Origin: Isoetes taiwanensis
Lineage: Eukaryota; Streptophyta; Lycopodiopsida; Isoetales; Isoetaceae
Length of the DNA: 64,000 bases
Direction: 5' to 3'
NCBI GenBank assembly: GCA_021234155.1
Contig: JAJEKV010000226.1
Location: 124,001 to 188,000 of the forward strand
The first letter of the stretch is position 1, and every line of letters begins with the position of its first letter. A model generated the notes under the pieces. That model saw only the letters and a program-made list of their open reading frames with translations, had not been told where the DNA came from and ran no database searches. Positions 1 to 10,555 of the stretch are shown here, in pieces. The position numbers and the translations under genes were made by a program.

Positions 1-555
1 TTGGAATTCGAGGAGTCATTTGCATCACCGCCCTTGTGATGTAGCAAGTGGAAATTTCAGACAAATTATAATAACAATTAAAAATGATGATGCAGATTGC
101 TTCGTGGCATGTAGTTTTATTAGACTACAAAGTCTGATGTTTATAGATGAAAGTATGTTCTGTCATTGAGGGCGAACTTTCCTCGGAAGAATATGTAGCA
201 AAGTTTTATTGTTGGAATAAATCCGGAACTAGAGTTCTAAGGAGTGTAGATAATTCAAAAAAAGAAACGTATTTTTTGCTAGTAATCATAAATATAGGAG
301 GATTTTTCATCATAAAGATGCAGAATAGTGGCTATTTTTTTCGGCTCAAAATGCACGCAAGGCTATGGCATCTATGTTGGCTATGGCATTTGTGTTTGTT
401 TCAAAATTCCGGGTGTGGTGCAAAAAGATATCCCACGCGATCTTCTTCGACCAGGACAAATTTCTCCAACGTTTCCCGCCCTCTGCTAGCAATTTCAAGC
501 AACCCTTCGCATCCTTGACTTTGAGAGGATTAATGTGCCCCAAAATGCAACAAAC

Positions 556-731
556 TATGTTTCTATGCTCAATTGTTTCGGCATTGTGAGATTTAGCAAA
601 AAAAGCTATAACCATTTGGTAGTTTGTAAGAGTTCATTAAATTTATGTTTCTATGCTCAATTGTTTCGGCATTGTGAAATTTAGCAAAAAAAGCTATAAC
701 CATTTGGTAGTTTGTAAGAGTTCATTAAATT
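556..731. repeat. 88-bp tandem duplication
   Basis: Two adjacent copies, 556-643 and 644-731, are identical except for one G/A difference. Each begins TATGTTTCTATGCTC and ends with TTCATTAAAT. No coding content is evident. Confidence 0.95.
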
Positions 732-1559
732 TTTCCTGTAAGTTGCTACTATTGATTTTTCCTTTTTATTTCCTTGACCAAGTAGCGCATGTGTTCTAAA
801 GTAGCGTTTAAAGTTTGAGCAAATGCATAAAGACAATGTACCCGGTCGCACAAACCCAGCGCATCTAAAACCAAGGTAGACTATCCGGTAAGACGATATA
901 ACAGAAGCAAGAAGATGCAAGCAGCAAGAAGAGGCAAGAAGAATCAGAAGCAAGAGGAATGAAGCAAGAGGCAGGAAGAAACAACAATCAAAATCAGAAG
1001 CAGGACGATTTGCGCACAACCAACGATTTGCGCAGGCCGATAATTAGTGGCTGCTACTCCCAAAACACCAAGAAATACAGAGAACAGACCAAAACCCTAC
1101 TGAGCCCTTCCAGCTCACAACAATCGGAATCGGCCAGCTTCCCCTCCATCACCAAATCAACTGCAAGGTAACCTAACTAGAAGTTTGCTCGGGCAACTCC
1201 ATCGCGCTTCCTCCTTTCCGGGCCGGTCCGTCGCCTCCATCTTTGCTCTTAGCAGCCCCCGTGAACAAAAAGCCCTGCTATTTTTGACCATGCAAGCCCC
1301 TCATGCCATAACAAGGAAAAAAAAAAAAAAAACCCCTTTTCCCGGCTAACCTACGACCAAAATCATAGGAAAGTGATATTTTGGGGACGTATTAGAACTA
1401 TGTGGTCTATCTTACGGCAAGGACAAGGACATGCATCCCATATATTCAATCCGTTCAAGAAAGCCTTTGGTGCAAATACGAACTATGATAAATCCATTCC
1501 TAAACAAGACTAGAACTTAAACTCGAGCCAACTTTATTTGGTTAGAACTAAAGAAATAT

Positions 1560-1575
1560 CGCGGCGGCCGCCGCG
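1560..1575. repeat. 16-bp perfect GC palindrome
   Basis: CGCGGCGGCCGCCGCG is its own reverse complement and sits in AT-rich DNA about 45 bp upstream of the telo-box. It could be a GC-rich promoter element or simply a CGG-type microsatellite; the sequence alone does not decide. Confidence 0.7.
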
Positions 1576-1618
1576 TAAATTTCTTGTAAAAATAAGTATG
1601 CACAATGTAGGGTTCTTC

Positions 1619-1630
1619 GTTAGGGTTTAG
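1619..1630 (+). promoter_or_regulatory. telo-box upstream of the Cgr1-type gene
   Basis: The motif TTAGGGTTTA lies about 760 bp upstream of the start codon, with a further TAGGGTT 12 bp before it. Telo-boxes (AAACCCTAA on either strand) are established promoter elements of plant ribosome-biogenesis and translation genes, which matches the predicted nucleolar role of the downstream protein. The distance implies a long 5' UTR or a 5' UTR intron: a donor-like AAG/GTGAGG lies near 1690 and an acceptor-like CTTTACAG ends near 2374, just before the start codon. Confidence 0.5.
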
Positions 1631-2382
1631 GAGCTTCGCACACGTCTCAGGTCGGCTTCCTCCGAATCGGAATTTTTTCGTCTCTTGGAAGGTGAGGCTT
1701 ACCTTTCGCATGTATTCTGGAAAACAAGATTCAATTCATGAAATCTTTCTCCACTTTAAATTCTTCTTCTTGTGTAGCTTTTTTTTAATTCTTAAGCCTG
1801 TTTGTTAAATGTTTAGAATGAAACGCACACATAACAGCCAGTAGGTGCGCTTGTTATTGCTTCCTTAGGCTTCTCTTTCATACAGAATTTAAGTGATTTC
1901 AGAAAAATCGTCTACATGGAATTGGATGTGTCCATTACATAATTTACATGTTTTTGCCCTTGCCATGTCATATAATGGAAGAGATCACTGAAAGGTCATG
2001 ACTACATTTAAACACAAATGTCTATTTTGTCTTCTTAGGCTTCCAAGGTTTGCAAGATGATTTGTTGTGCAGTTGTGAGATCTGTTTCTTCATGAATTTA
2101 ACAAAAAGATGCAAAACCACCTGCAGGACCAAAACAGTATTTTTTGTAAATCTGCTGTAACAAGTTGTATCCATTTTTAACATCATCCAAAATACTGCCC
2201 ATATTTGTTGGGGAATATTATTTTCCTTTTTATTGATTATCATTTATGATCTAGGATCCACATGGTTAAGTTCTCATAGAGGTGCACTTAGAGATGGATC
2301 TGCATTTTGTGAAAGATGCGTTAGCAGTCTACACTCAACTTTGCAACTAATTAAACTGCAAAAAAACTTTACAGAAGAGGCA

Positions 2383-2931
2383 ATGGTGGCAGAACGGCGG
2401 CCTATTGATTTTCGGTTCTTAGACGAGGGTCTAGGTGGTGCTCGCAAAAGGAAACGTGAACAAGAGCAGAATGCAGAATCTCAACAAAATGAGAACCTGA
2501 TGGAATTGGAGAACAGAGGTAGCAACAAGCGGCAGGCTTTGACAGAAGTAGGTCTGGATGGAGATCGTCCCGTATATGGTAGACCAACATATGATGGAAT
2601 TATTGCTGGTAAAGTTTCAGGAAGAAAATGGAAGACTGTCAAAACTAGGGCTTCTTCTCTAAAAGTAGGTATCAAGCCTAAGAGTGCTGAAGAGAGAGAA
2701 AAGACTAAACAGGTCAATAAGGCTTTCAAAGAAAGGAAACATGAACTGAAAGAGCAAATTCGGTTGAATAAGATTGAGAAGAGGCAGAGAAAGGAGGATG
2801 CCAAAAAGAGAAAAAAGGAAAATGAGCTGAAATCTGGCCTTAAGATACAGAAGATCACAAATCCCAAGACTTTGAAAAAGATGTCAAAGAAGCAACGCAA
2901 GACATTGAGATTTGTTGATGATAAGTCATAG
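2383..2931 (+). CDS. Cgr1/CCDC86-family nucleolar rRNA-processing protein
   Basis: This 182-residue basic protein matches the Cgr1/CCDC86 family, which acts in the nucleolus in 60S subunit and rRNA processing. The family signature is present: a GRKWKTVKTRASSLK block near residue 85, then a long Lys/Arg/Glu-rich coiled coil (about 100-160), ending with a KKMSKKQRK-type basic tail. An early block resembles a basic nuclear-localisation cluster (RKRKRE). I chose the ATG at 2383 because it is the first in-frame ATG, and an acceptor-like CTTTACAG precedes it by about 10 bp. The open frame extends upstream to 2233 without an ATG and is probably 5' UTR or intron. The length fits small family members (yeast Cgr1 is about 120 residues, animal CCDC86 is longer). 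No frameshift or stop is seen, so it is likely functional. Confidence 0.85.
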   Translation: MVAERRPIDFRFLDEGLGGARKRKREQEQNAESQQNENLMELENRGSNKRQALTEVGLDGDRPVYGRPTYDGIIAGKVSGRKWKTVKTRASSLKVGIKPKSAEEREKTKQVNKAFKERKHELKEQIRLNKIEKRQRKEDAKKRKKENELKSGLKIQKITNPKTLKKMSKKQRKTLRFVDDKS

Positions 2932-3301
2932 GTGATTTCTAAGCCCATGCTATTGGCTTCCATATGCATTCTATTTGTATGGATGATGACCTCACGAGTA
3001 AGCTTCTAACTGGGAAACCATGTATCCCTGATCAGTGTCTTATATGATTAACCAGCTCTCTTTACGCCAGTTTTTGCAATGTGAAAGACTTAAAAACTTC
3101 GTTTCGAGTATATCGTTCATGAAGTGCTACAATATATCTGTTTGATACTTTGATGCATTTAACATCATTTTATGGAGCTCTACAATATAGGAATAAACTT
3201 ATGTTTGATAGTTTAGCTCACATTATACCACCATCTGGATCAACAAGATACCTAAATGCACCGTTATAGAGGTCTAGTAAATTGTTGGACGAGTAAATGT
3301 T

Positions 3302-3413
3302 GCAGAATCCTCTTGTTTCTAATGTGGGAGATTGGATTATGTATCGATAATTTCTTAGCAGAATCCTCTTGTTTCTAATGTGGGAGATTCGATTATGTAC
3401 CTATAATTTCCCA
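3302..3413. repeat. 56-bp tandem duplication
   Basis: Two copies starting at 3302 and 3358 share GCAGAATCCTCTTGTTTC and the rest of a 56-bp unit with a few mismatches. It lies in the 3' flank of the Cgr1-type gene. Confidence 0.9.
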
Positions 3414-4281
3414 TCAATTTATTAACAAGGTAGCGGTAAAAGGCAGATGCACAACATATCTAGGGCTAAATCACACCTGCGCCCGCCCAATAGCCTAAAA
3501 CATGCTGAACCAATAGGATCACGGGATTTTGTGTTCCTGGGCGCCCCCCTTATTACACCAGGGATGCCCAAGACTGAAAAATTCCTGGGCACCCTCGAAA
3601 TTCTTGGGCAACGGATACCTCCGGCCAGGATCATGGGCATCGCCAGATCAGCCTAAAAAGACTCGAAGAAGCCCTAAAAAACCCGAAGGGAAAAAGTTAG
3701 AGTGCTTTACACGAAAATTCATCGTGCTGTGATTGAGGCTGTAGAACTCTAATTGGATTTGTTTGAAAAGACCTCGGACGCTTGAATTGAAGCTGTATCG
3801 ACAAAAATTCATACCAAAACCGCCCTAAAGGGGAAGAAAACTTTCTGAGCTGCATCAAACTCTTGGATTCAACAAGATAATCCTTTTGCAGCCATATAAT
3901 CTTCTGACCAGGTCTTCTGCAGCTAGATCTTCACCTGAAGAGAGCTTCAGTCGAAATTCTTGTTGATTCTGTAAAAATGATGTGGATCGTCTTGGCTGGG
4001 CTATAATGTGATATCAATGGATTGGCGGTCGTAACCTCCCCCCCCCAAGGAAAGAAAATAAGAGGTCTTGGCTGGGCAGTAGTGTGATTTCACCCCTAGA
4101 AGACCAGTGATTTCTTTATTGAATCATCTCTACAATGTAAGTCATATATAAGTCAGCTTATAATTTTTCTTTTTTCGTGTGCCTTCCTAATATTTCCGCA
4201 CCTGTTTATTTGCCACCTGTTTTTGCTTCGTCAAAGATCTTGACACGTAGCAGAGAAGCCGGATCCATAGAAGCTACTGTG
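3414..4281. other. intergenic, no gene seen
   Basis: Short overlapping frames near 3440-3740 have no family features. A CCTGGGCGCCC...CCTGGGCACCC internal repetition is visible near 3535-3600, and a C-rich run (CCCCCCCCC) lies near 4039. Confidence 0.5.
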
Positions 4282-4497
4282 ATGGCCATGGCGGCGAGCA
4301 TCCGAGCATCCAAGTTTCTCAAACTGAGGTCACCATCCAGCGAGGAGCTTAGAAGAAGGCAAGGTGCTTTGCGTTTCTGTTTTCATGCGCTTTCCTCTGT
4401 TTTGGTATCCACTGCCATAGCTTCTTGGTTCATTTTGCTAGTTAACCTGCTGAAGAAATGGATGATCCATCGGGATATTCATCAAGCAATTTTTTAG
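4282..4497 (+). CDS. possible small membrane protein or first exon
   Basis: From the ATG at 4282 (GTGATGGCC context) a 71-codon frame encodes an N-terminal basic amphipathic segment and one hydrophobic stretch, including LSSVLVSTAIASWFILLVN, followed by Lys/Arg. I do not recognise a family. A donor-like GGCAAG/GTGCTT near 4361 suggests the first part could instead be a first coding exon. It lies about 130 bp before a dispersed repeat and may be chance. Confidence 0.25.
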   Translation: MAMAASIRASKFLKLRSPSSEELRRRQGALRFCFHALSSVLVSTAIASWFILLVNLLKKWMIHRDIHQAIF

Positions 4498-4625
4498 ATG
4501 GAGCGCCACTGTTCTTGGAGGTTTTCTTGTTTTCTTTACACATTAAGGTATGTAGAGTGCTAGAACAACTATTCTCTTGCCGTGGACTACTATTTTGTTG
4601 CCAGGACGACTTTTTTATTAGGTTT

Positions 4626-4790
4626 TTTGGGTTGCCCGTAGGGGGCAACCCTCTTGTTGGAGGGTGGAGTGACAGTTTGAAGGCTTGGATTTGTTTTGAG
4701 GATAATATGCCCCAGAATATCCTATGTAAGCGGATGCGATGGGTTGGGCTTTTTTAGGGTTTTCGTGAGGCCCAGTGACAGTTAGACGGT
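4626..4790. repeat. dispersed repeat family D2, copy 1
   Basis: It begins with the hairpin GGGTTGCCCGTAGGGGGCAACCC (arms GGGTTGCC/GGCAACCC). The next block, TCTTGTTGGAGGGTGGAGTGAC, recurs exactly at 45,831-45,985. After the shared head the two copies keep weaker similarity (TTGATTTG, ATAATAT, TTAGGGTTTT). Confidence 0.8.
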
Positions 4791-5039
4791 GAGGATTCGC
4801 CTGCGATGTGCCTGATCCATGGCATATATGCTTCCTTTTCTTTCGTTCCGGCCGATCCATGGCTTTGATCCAAATGTGATGTGTGAGCAGATCGATAAGA
4901 AGATCACTTTCAGGGCAAGTCAGGTGCAAATGTGGAGATGCTTGGTTCGAACTGCATCATATTAATCTTGCTGCAGCGGATCGTCGGCGCCATGACAAAA
5001 AGAAAAGCAGACGACTAAATTAAGCCAAACCGGATCGCG

Positions 5040-5912
5040 ATGGGCTTAAAGTAGCTCTATTTCCGAATCGGCCTCCCCCGTCGAAAAGGCCGTTAAGATT
5101 TACCGTGGCAAGAATTGGGAAAAACAGTATTACGAGGCTCTTGAAGTCAGTGGCAATCTCTATAATATTGTAAGTATTGGTATTGAGCTTTTTCCGGCCA
5201 TGGCAGATATGCACAATTTGCCCTAAAGCCGGTTCAGGAAATGGGTCGTAACGGGGCATTTTGCATGACCAGCTTTTAGTTTATTCAGAGGATCTGATCT
5301 CTTGCTTCAACCGGAAGACCGCTTTGTTGCAATTATCAAGGTATTTTCTTCTGCTTGGTCCGGAATTTGGTTTATGCATGGTATCACTTTCGTGTTTGGT
5401 TTTAAGAAATCAAGGCTTCAAATAATGGGCTTGTCGCATTGACGGTCCAGTGGTTTTATCGCCCTGAGGAAGCCGGGGAACCTTGTCGCCATATCGACGA
5501 ACCAGGGGTGCTTTATAGTCTCCATTTAGACGAAGTACCTGCTCTGTCTTTACTTTAGAAATGCGAGGTCCATTACTTGCCACTGGATATAGAGCTCCCA
5601 GATGCATTAGAACACCCTTGTTATATAGTACGGAGGTTTTATGACTGCAAGAAGAATAAGGTTTGGAATTTAAGAGATTGTTTGGCACATCCAAGCTTAA
5701 GCGGCTCTCAGAGAAAAGAGATAGCAGGGTTGCTTAATAAGACATATTCTTCATTGCCACTTTTCCAACGTTGGGTTTTGGAAGCTGAGCAGGATTCCAG
5801 CTCTAAAGGGAAGGGGATTGTACATTGCCAAAGCTTGAAAGGTTTGTATACAACAAGTTCACCCAAAAAATTAAAGCGCTCAAAAAAATCTGATTCACCT
5901 GTGCCTGATTGA
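5040..5912 (+). pseudogene. BAH-domain gene of the AIPP3 type, interrupted
   Basis: The exons read as a BAH domain most like Arabidopsis AIPP3/BDT1, a reader of H3K27me3 in transcriptional repression. Exon 1 (to about 5168-5182) ends in KQYYEALEVSGNLYNI. Exon 2 (about 5290-5340) gives GSDLLLQPEDRFVAIIK and ends at a donor AAG/GTATTT. Exon 3 (about 5415-5912) starts after an acceptor AATCAAG and holds the hallmark QWFYRPEEA, then DEVPAL, VHYLPLD, HPCYIVRRFYD and KVWNLRDC, and ends in a Lys-rich tail (KKLKRSKKSD). One in-frame TAG at 5556-5558 falls where relatives have the residue before KC(E/V)VH, and a TAA lies in frame just upstream at about 5043. No clear start codon was found. Either the gene is dead or this TAG is a recent or consensus error; the rest of the domain is well preserved, so decay would be young. 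Confidence 0.65.
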
Positions 5913-7402
5913 GTAAACTGCGAGGTGACTCTAGTATCAGGCTGAGAACGGCCATGAAGCCTCGCCTCCAAGGGTGCAGAACCTGTGTATCGTCCCAAAA
6001 CTAAAATAATATGTTGCAACATCCTCGAGCTGATGGTCTCTACCTCAAGAGATAACTTTCAACTAGATGGTAATGATGGAATAGGTTCCATATAATTTGC
6101 TGTTGCAGTAGATATGAGTTTTGTCTCATTAGCAGGTTCAGGTAAAGAAGTAAGATAATGAAATGTAGCAGATTCTGGCACAATAGATATAACAGGTGCG
6201 GGTACACTAGGTAAAGATTTTGGTATAGTGGGTCCTGATACAGTTTGCATAACAATGGAATTTGCTGGAAGATTGGAGGATAACTGAGAAGCTCTCACAG
6301 ATTATCATAGTCTATAAGGTTGACGTTTAAGTAGACTACATCTTCGACAAAAGTCATACTTGTAGAGGCAAATACTAGATCATAACTAGATCATAGCACC
6401 TTCAGGTCTCCATGTTATGATACTATAGTATGCTATGAAAATAACTTTGAGAGCACGATCTAAAAGTTTACCTCTTTGTTGAAATTTTTTGCATCAACAT
6501 GTAAAGAGTCACGTCCTAATATGTAGAACAGTGAGCATCATTTTAAAAGTTGCCATGGTTCAGAATTATATGGTAGCATGTATTTATATAGGTTTGTTCA
6601 TGGCATCTTCTATTTGATTTGTTGTATACCAAAATATGGTATCTTGTTTGTGATAGAGGGTTTACACTCGGGGATTTGATTGGTGTACTGTACTGATCTT
6701 CATCAGAATGTCACTTACCCATTTTATCTGTTGTTTTCTTTGCAGACCGACCATGATTCTTTATGGTATAGACAATATTCACAAGGTATCATTCCGGTTA
6801 TGTGCTCTCTGTCTTCAATTTCACAAGACTCATCATATTCTTTTTGTCAGGTTAATTTGGATATTATAAAAACAAACTCTCTCTGCCGTCTTGGAATGCA
6901 GTAATGCGTGGGGAACAATTTTGCCGAGTAACTGTCCTTTTTGCTAACAAGGTCCTTGTAAGGTTATATTTCAATTTTTCCAAACAAAAAGCTTTTGCTG
7001 TAAAGAAAGTGATAATGAATAAGCATTTCAAGTTGTTGATTAAGCAAGTTCAATGCCTTTGCGCATGCATCAATGGCTCCTCCAAAAGGCAACCCATTGA
7101 TGCGTTAGCGTCTTGTTTATTTTTTCTTTGTTTGTTTAACGGCGCCATAAAGGAGGAATTGTGGATTCTTCAGAAGTATCTCTTTAGAAGAATCAATGTT
7201 AAGGGCAACTAAGCGGTGCTTGGATTTAGAGATGGCACCTCCGTGCTTCTGCTATTTGGCCTACATGAATGATAGAGATGCAATTCTTACGCTTAATCTG
7301 GACAATTATCAATTCACCTGTTGTTATTATAAAAAAGAAGAAGCATTCTAAGTAGAGAAAGAAAAATTGAGCCATCTTTTGGGGGCAAAGTAAAAGCAAT
7401 AT
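5913..7402. other. no confident gene; possible 3' remnants of the BAH locus
   Basis: Frames here are short. A segment at about 6745-6786 has an acceptor TTTCTTTGCAG and a donor CACAAG/GTATCA around a 40-bp open stretch, so a small exon is conceivable. A Pro/Ser/Thr-rich minus frame at 6059-6298 has no recognisable domain. Confidence 0.35.
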
Positions 7403-7575
7403 TTTTGGGTTGCCCCTAGGGGGGCAAACCCTCGTTTATGTGGGTTTTTAGCATATCCTAGGTATATGCTAGAATATACCTAAGATATGCTGGTGACTGC
7501 TAAAAACCTCTTGTTGCCTGTAAATGCCAGGTCGCGAGTGTCGTTGGGCTGAGGTCGGGCAAACCGGGTAACCGG
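7403..7575. repeat. dispersed repeat family D1, copy 1
   Basis: It begins TTTTGGGTTGCCCCTAGG, followed by GGGGCAAACCC, GTTTATGTGGGTTTTTAGCA, several ATATGC/GCATAT words, and ends near GTAACCGG. It is homologous to 11,914-12,077 and 39,741-39,890. The head can fold as a GGTTGCCC/GGGCAAACC hairpin. Confidence 0.8.
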
Positions 7576-8233
7576 TTTCTACCGAATCTGAGAGCCGTTG
7601 ATGGTATAACCAATATCAAGGTTTTCGCAGCATTATCCCCGCATTATCCTCTTTTCGGTGTTCTTGGTATGCACTCTTTTTGCATTTTGCTCGTGAGTGT
7701 TCACATGGAGAATTAAATAGGGTTAGTCCGCTCTCCGCAAAACTCCACCGCGAAGAAGCTTCTCGCCGATCATGGCTCGCCGGGAGGAACAGAGGATGTG
7801 AATATGTTCCCAGAAGAACATGGTTTTGGAACAGGTTTCTTTGTGCTACTAGACGGCTTGCCACCATCCCGACCTCAAATTCCTTTTTCCATACAGTGAA
7901 TCCGTAACTTATTTTGCTACTAAGTTTATTATTATATGATTTTTCTAAAATGTCAAGACGCTCGTGTCGTGGAGTTCTCCAAATTCAGATTGTACATCCG
8001 CCTTTCATTCAAAACTTTACATCAACCCTTTGCTTCTTCTCCAAGAAATTAATCCCAAGCCGCATGGTTGGTTGATTGTTGCGACCTATAATCAACGATG
8101 TTAAAATTTACAGTGTACGCATTGTTGTGGATTTCAAAGTGACATGTATGATTGATAGTATATGGTGAAATATATAGTGGTTGTTATTGCAAAATAAATT
8201 TGGGCATCTGTTTCGAACAAACCCTCGCATAAG

Positions 8234-8632
8234 CTTGGATTTGAAAATCGACAATTACAAAAGATGATGTCCAAAACTTGTAATGGGAAATTCTGGAATT
8301 TAAGATAGGCATTTGGATGTCCAAAACTTGCAACGAGAAATTTTGAAATTGAGTTGGATACAAGACATGCGCATTGTCAGAAGGTATTTTTAGAGTTTCT
8401 TTGTCGTTTATATTCAGATAGAATAGTCTTATATTGGATTTGAAAATCTTACAATTACAACGGATGATGTCCAAAACTTGCAATGAGAAATTTCGAATTA
8501 AAGATATTAGGGTTTGGATGTCCAAAACTTGCAATGAGAAATTCGAATTGAGTGGATACAAGACAAGCACGTTGTTTGTAAGCTATTTTTCAGAGTTTCT
8601 TTGTCTTTTATATTCGGATAGAAAAGCTTTTT
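8234..8632. repeat. 199-bp tandem duplication with nested subrepeats
   Basis: Two units start at 8234/8235 and 8434 (TTGGATTTGAAAATC). Each unit contains two copies of GATGTCCAAAACTTG (8266, 8316, 8466 and 8517), so the structure is a duplicated duplication. Confidence 0.9.
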
Positions 8633-8869
8633 TGATATTTATGGCTAGCTAGGAATGTATCATCACGCCAAATTGTTTAGTATGGCGTAATATGAACTTT
8701 GTATTGTAATATTTCTCATCATGGATCCTTACCGCGGGCAAATGTTTTGCGGGCAATGTTTTGCAGATAGAAAGTATTGTATAATAGAAAATGTGCCAAA
8801 CTCAAACTTATTGGATTTATTTGTCAAATGTTAAAAGTACTTTAAATGCAATAAGCTCAGTGGAGGTGT

Positions 8870-9080
8870 CTTACGAGAGCTTGGAAAGTGTCAAGGTCTA
8901 TCTAAGTTGAAGATGGGTAACAAACATCCGAATGGCAATATTCTGAACAGTTGGGGCATCCGAAAGCAACTTAGAAATGCTAGATTTAGAGGTAAATCAG
9001 CTTATTGGTCATATTCCATCCCGTATAGGCCAAGATCGCCTTTTATTATAGCTAAAGCTCTCCAATAAAAAAGTTAGGTT
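8870..9080 (+). pseudogene. leucine-rich-repeat (receptor kinase type) remnant
   Basis: Two consecutive LRR units are legible in different frames. One reads LGKCQGLSKLKMGNKHPNG and the other EMLDLEVNQLIGHIPSRIG, matching the plant consensus LxxLxLxxNxLxGxIPxxIG. Stops and frame changes surround them, and no signal peptide, membrane segment or kinase domain follows. It is a fragment of a degraded plant LRR gene. Confidence 0.55.
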
Positions 9081-9152
9081 GTTCTATTCGAAGGCGCTTT
9101 GGTTCATAAAGTAACCTTCAAAGAAGCTTAGTATCTCCTTGGCAACATAAAT

Positions 9153-9623
9153 TTAGATGAATACGCTGCTGGCAATAAGACATGATTTTGGAGTTGACAT
9201 TCTATAATTTGACCATGTATCACCCTGCCATGTTCTATTGCATTCAAGCTGCCGCATGCCTTCGTAACACTTGAAAATGTAACGATCCGGATTTATGCTT
9301 TCTTGTTGCATTTTCTCATAGAACCCCAAGGCATGAAGACCGTAATCATCTTTGGAAAAACCCAACAATCTTGTGTTCCATGACACCGATGATTTTTTTT
9401 GCAGATTATCAAATACTTCCTGTGCTTCCTCCAGCATGCCACATTTTGCATACATATCAATGAGTGCATACACTTCTTGGTAAATTGAATACAATTTGAG
9501 AATTGACAAATTTCTTGTTTTATTTTTTTTTACACAGGTTAGCGAAGAGGAAGAGCGCAATGAGCCCACTGATAAAGGTTCGTCTCCTGCTAAGGACGAT
9601 AACTTGGAATGAGAATTATGCAT
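9153..9623 (-). pseudogene. PPR (PLS-class) gene remnant
   Basis: Minus-strand residues include ALIDMYAKCGMLEEAQEVF, SVSWNTRLLGFSKDDYGLHA and FYEKMQQESINPD, which are adjacent pentatricopeptide repeats of the plant PLS type. After YIF the reading frame slips by one base; the next frame continues as KACGSLNAIEHGRVIHGQII, again typical PPR. The upstream part of the open frame (toward 9623) is not PPR-like, so only about one and a half repeats survive. Such proteins normally bind organellar RNA for editing or processing; this copy is clearly broken. Confidence 0.75.
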
Positions 9624-9639
9624 GAGAGAAATTGTCTCA

Positions 9640-10020
9640 AACTAAAACTAAAACAAATAACTTTTTATGTTAAAAGTACTTCAAATGTAGAATGATAATG
9701 TTCTTTACTTCCAAGTAATTTGATTGGGATTGAGTTTTTTATCATTACTCGTGCAATTACTTAAATCATTTTTCCTTTCTTTGTATATATGCATGATGCA
9801 ACCATTGACTCAAACCAGACCAATTTTGCACATATGAACAAAAAAAAAATGATCCAAAATACTAATGTCTAAAAAAAATATTTATTGACGTAACTAGAAA
9901 AATGACAAAAATTGAAAGTAGAATTGCCGCACAGAAACTTGTGATTTAGACACAAATTTGACAATGGTATCATATATGCTCAAAAAAATTGACATATATA
10001 TGTCACAAAAGGATCTAAAT

Positions 10021-10051
<31 letters not shown>

Positions 10052-10252
10052 GGATCTAAAATTTGACAAAATTTTGTTACTCAAACATCACAAAATTTGT
10101 TATACCTATATAACTAAATGTTACAATCATGTTGCAAAATAAAATACACTCGCTATAAGTTGCATAAAAAAGGGATATAAAACATGTTGCAAGAGAGTTA
10201 CAAATATGACGTAAATGATGTCAACGTGGTGTAACAATTTGGTTGCATAGTC
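9640..10252. other. AT-rich intergenic DNA with poly(T) tract
   Basis: No gene is seen. The stretch contains a poly(T) run of about 27 bases near 10,020 and numerous AAATTTGACAAAATTT-like words. It leads into the minisatellite at 10,253. Confidence 0.6.
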
Positions 10253-10555
10253 GAGACTAATATGATAGAAAGTATGACACAATTATTGAATAACATGGAT
10301 AAGCGCTTGATGCAAACATGCCATGCAATTGCTCAAATGTAGTCGTTGAGTCGAGACTAATGTAATAGAAAACATGACGCAATTATTGAATAACTTGGAT
10401 ATAAGCTCGACACAAATATACCATGCCATTGCCACAAATATAGTCATGGTGTTGAGACTAATATGATAGAAAGTATGACGCAATTATTGATATAACTTGG
10501 ATATAAGCTTGACACAAACATGCAATGTAATTGCCACAAATGTAGTCGTTTTGTC
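10253..10555. repeat. ~100-bp minisatellite, three units
   Basis: Units begin with GAGACTAAT at 10,253, 10,353 and 10,454. Each contains ATAGAAA..ATGAC(G/A)CAATTATTGA, a GACACAAA-type block and AAATGTAGTC, with moderate divergence. Confidence 0.9.

Larger units (their letters stand above)
1..2200. other. intergenic, no gene seen
   Basis: I see no protein with recognisable features before the Cgr1-type gene. The open frames here are short and low in complexity. The stretch holds an 88-bp tandem duplication at 556-731, a purine-rich tract near 900-990 with repeated AGAAGCAAGA-type words, a poly(A) run at about 1317-1332, a GC palindrome and a telo-box, listed separately. The last few hundred bases probably include the promoter and a 5' UTR of the gene at 2383. 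Confidence 0.6.

Noticed and set aside
3447-3656. A proline/glycine-rich plus-strand protein.
   Set aside because: The opposite strand is equally open, no family features are present, and internal repetition explains the open frames.
5530-5560. A 24-nt micro-intron removing the TAG in the BAH gene (GAA/GTACCT ... CTTTAG/AAA).
   Set aside because: It is far below the minimum plant intron length, and removal would delete conserved BAH residues.
8234-8632. A CRISPR array, because of four short repeats.
   Set aside because: Spacing is unequal, and the pattern is a nested tandem duplication in eukaryotic DNA.
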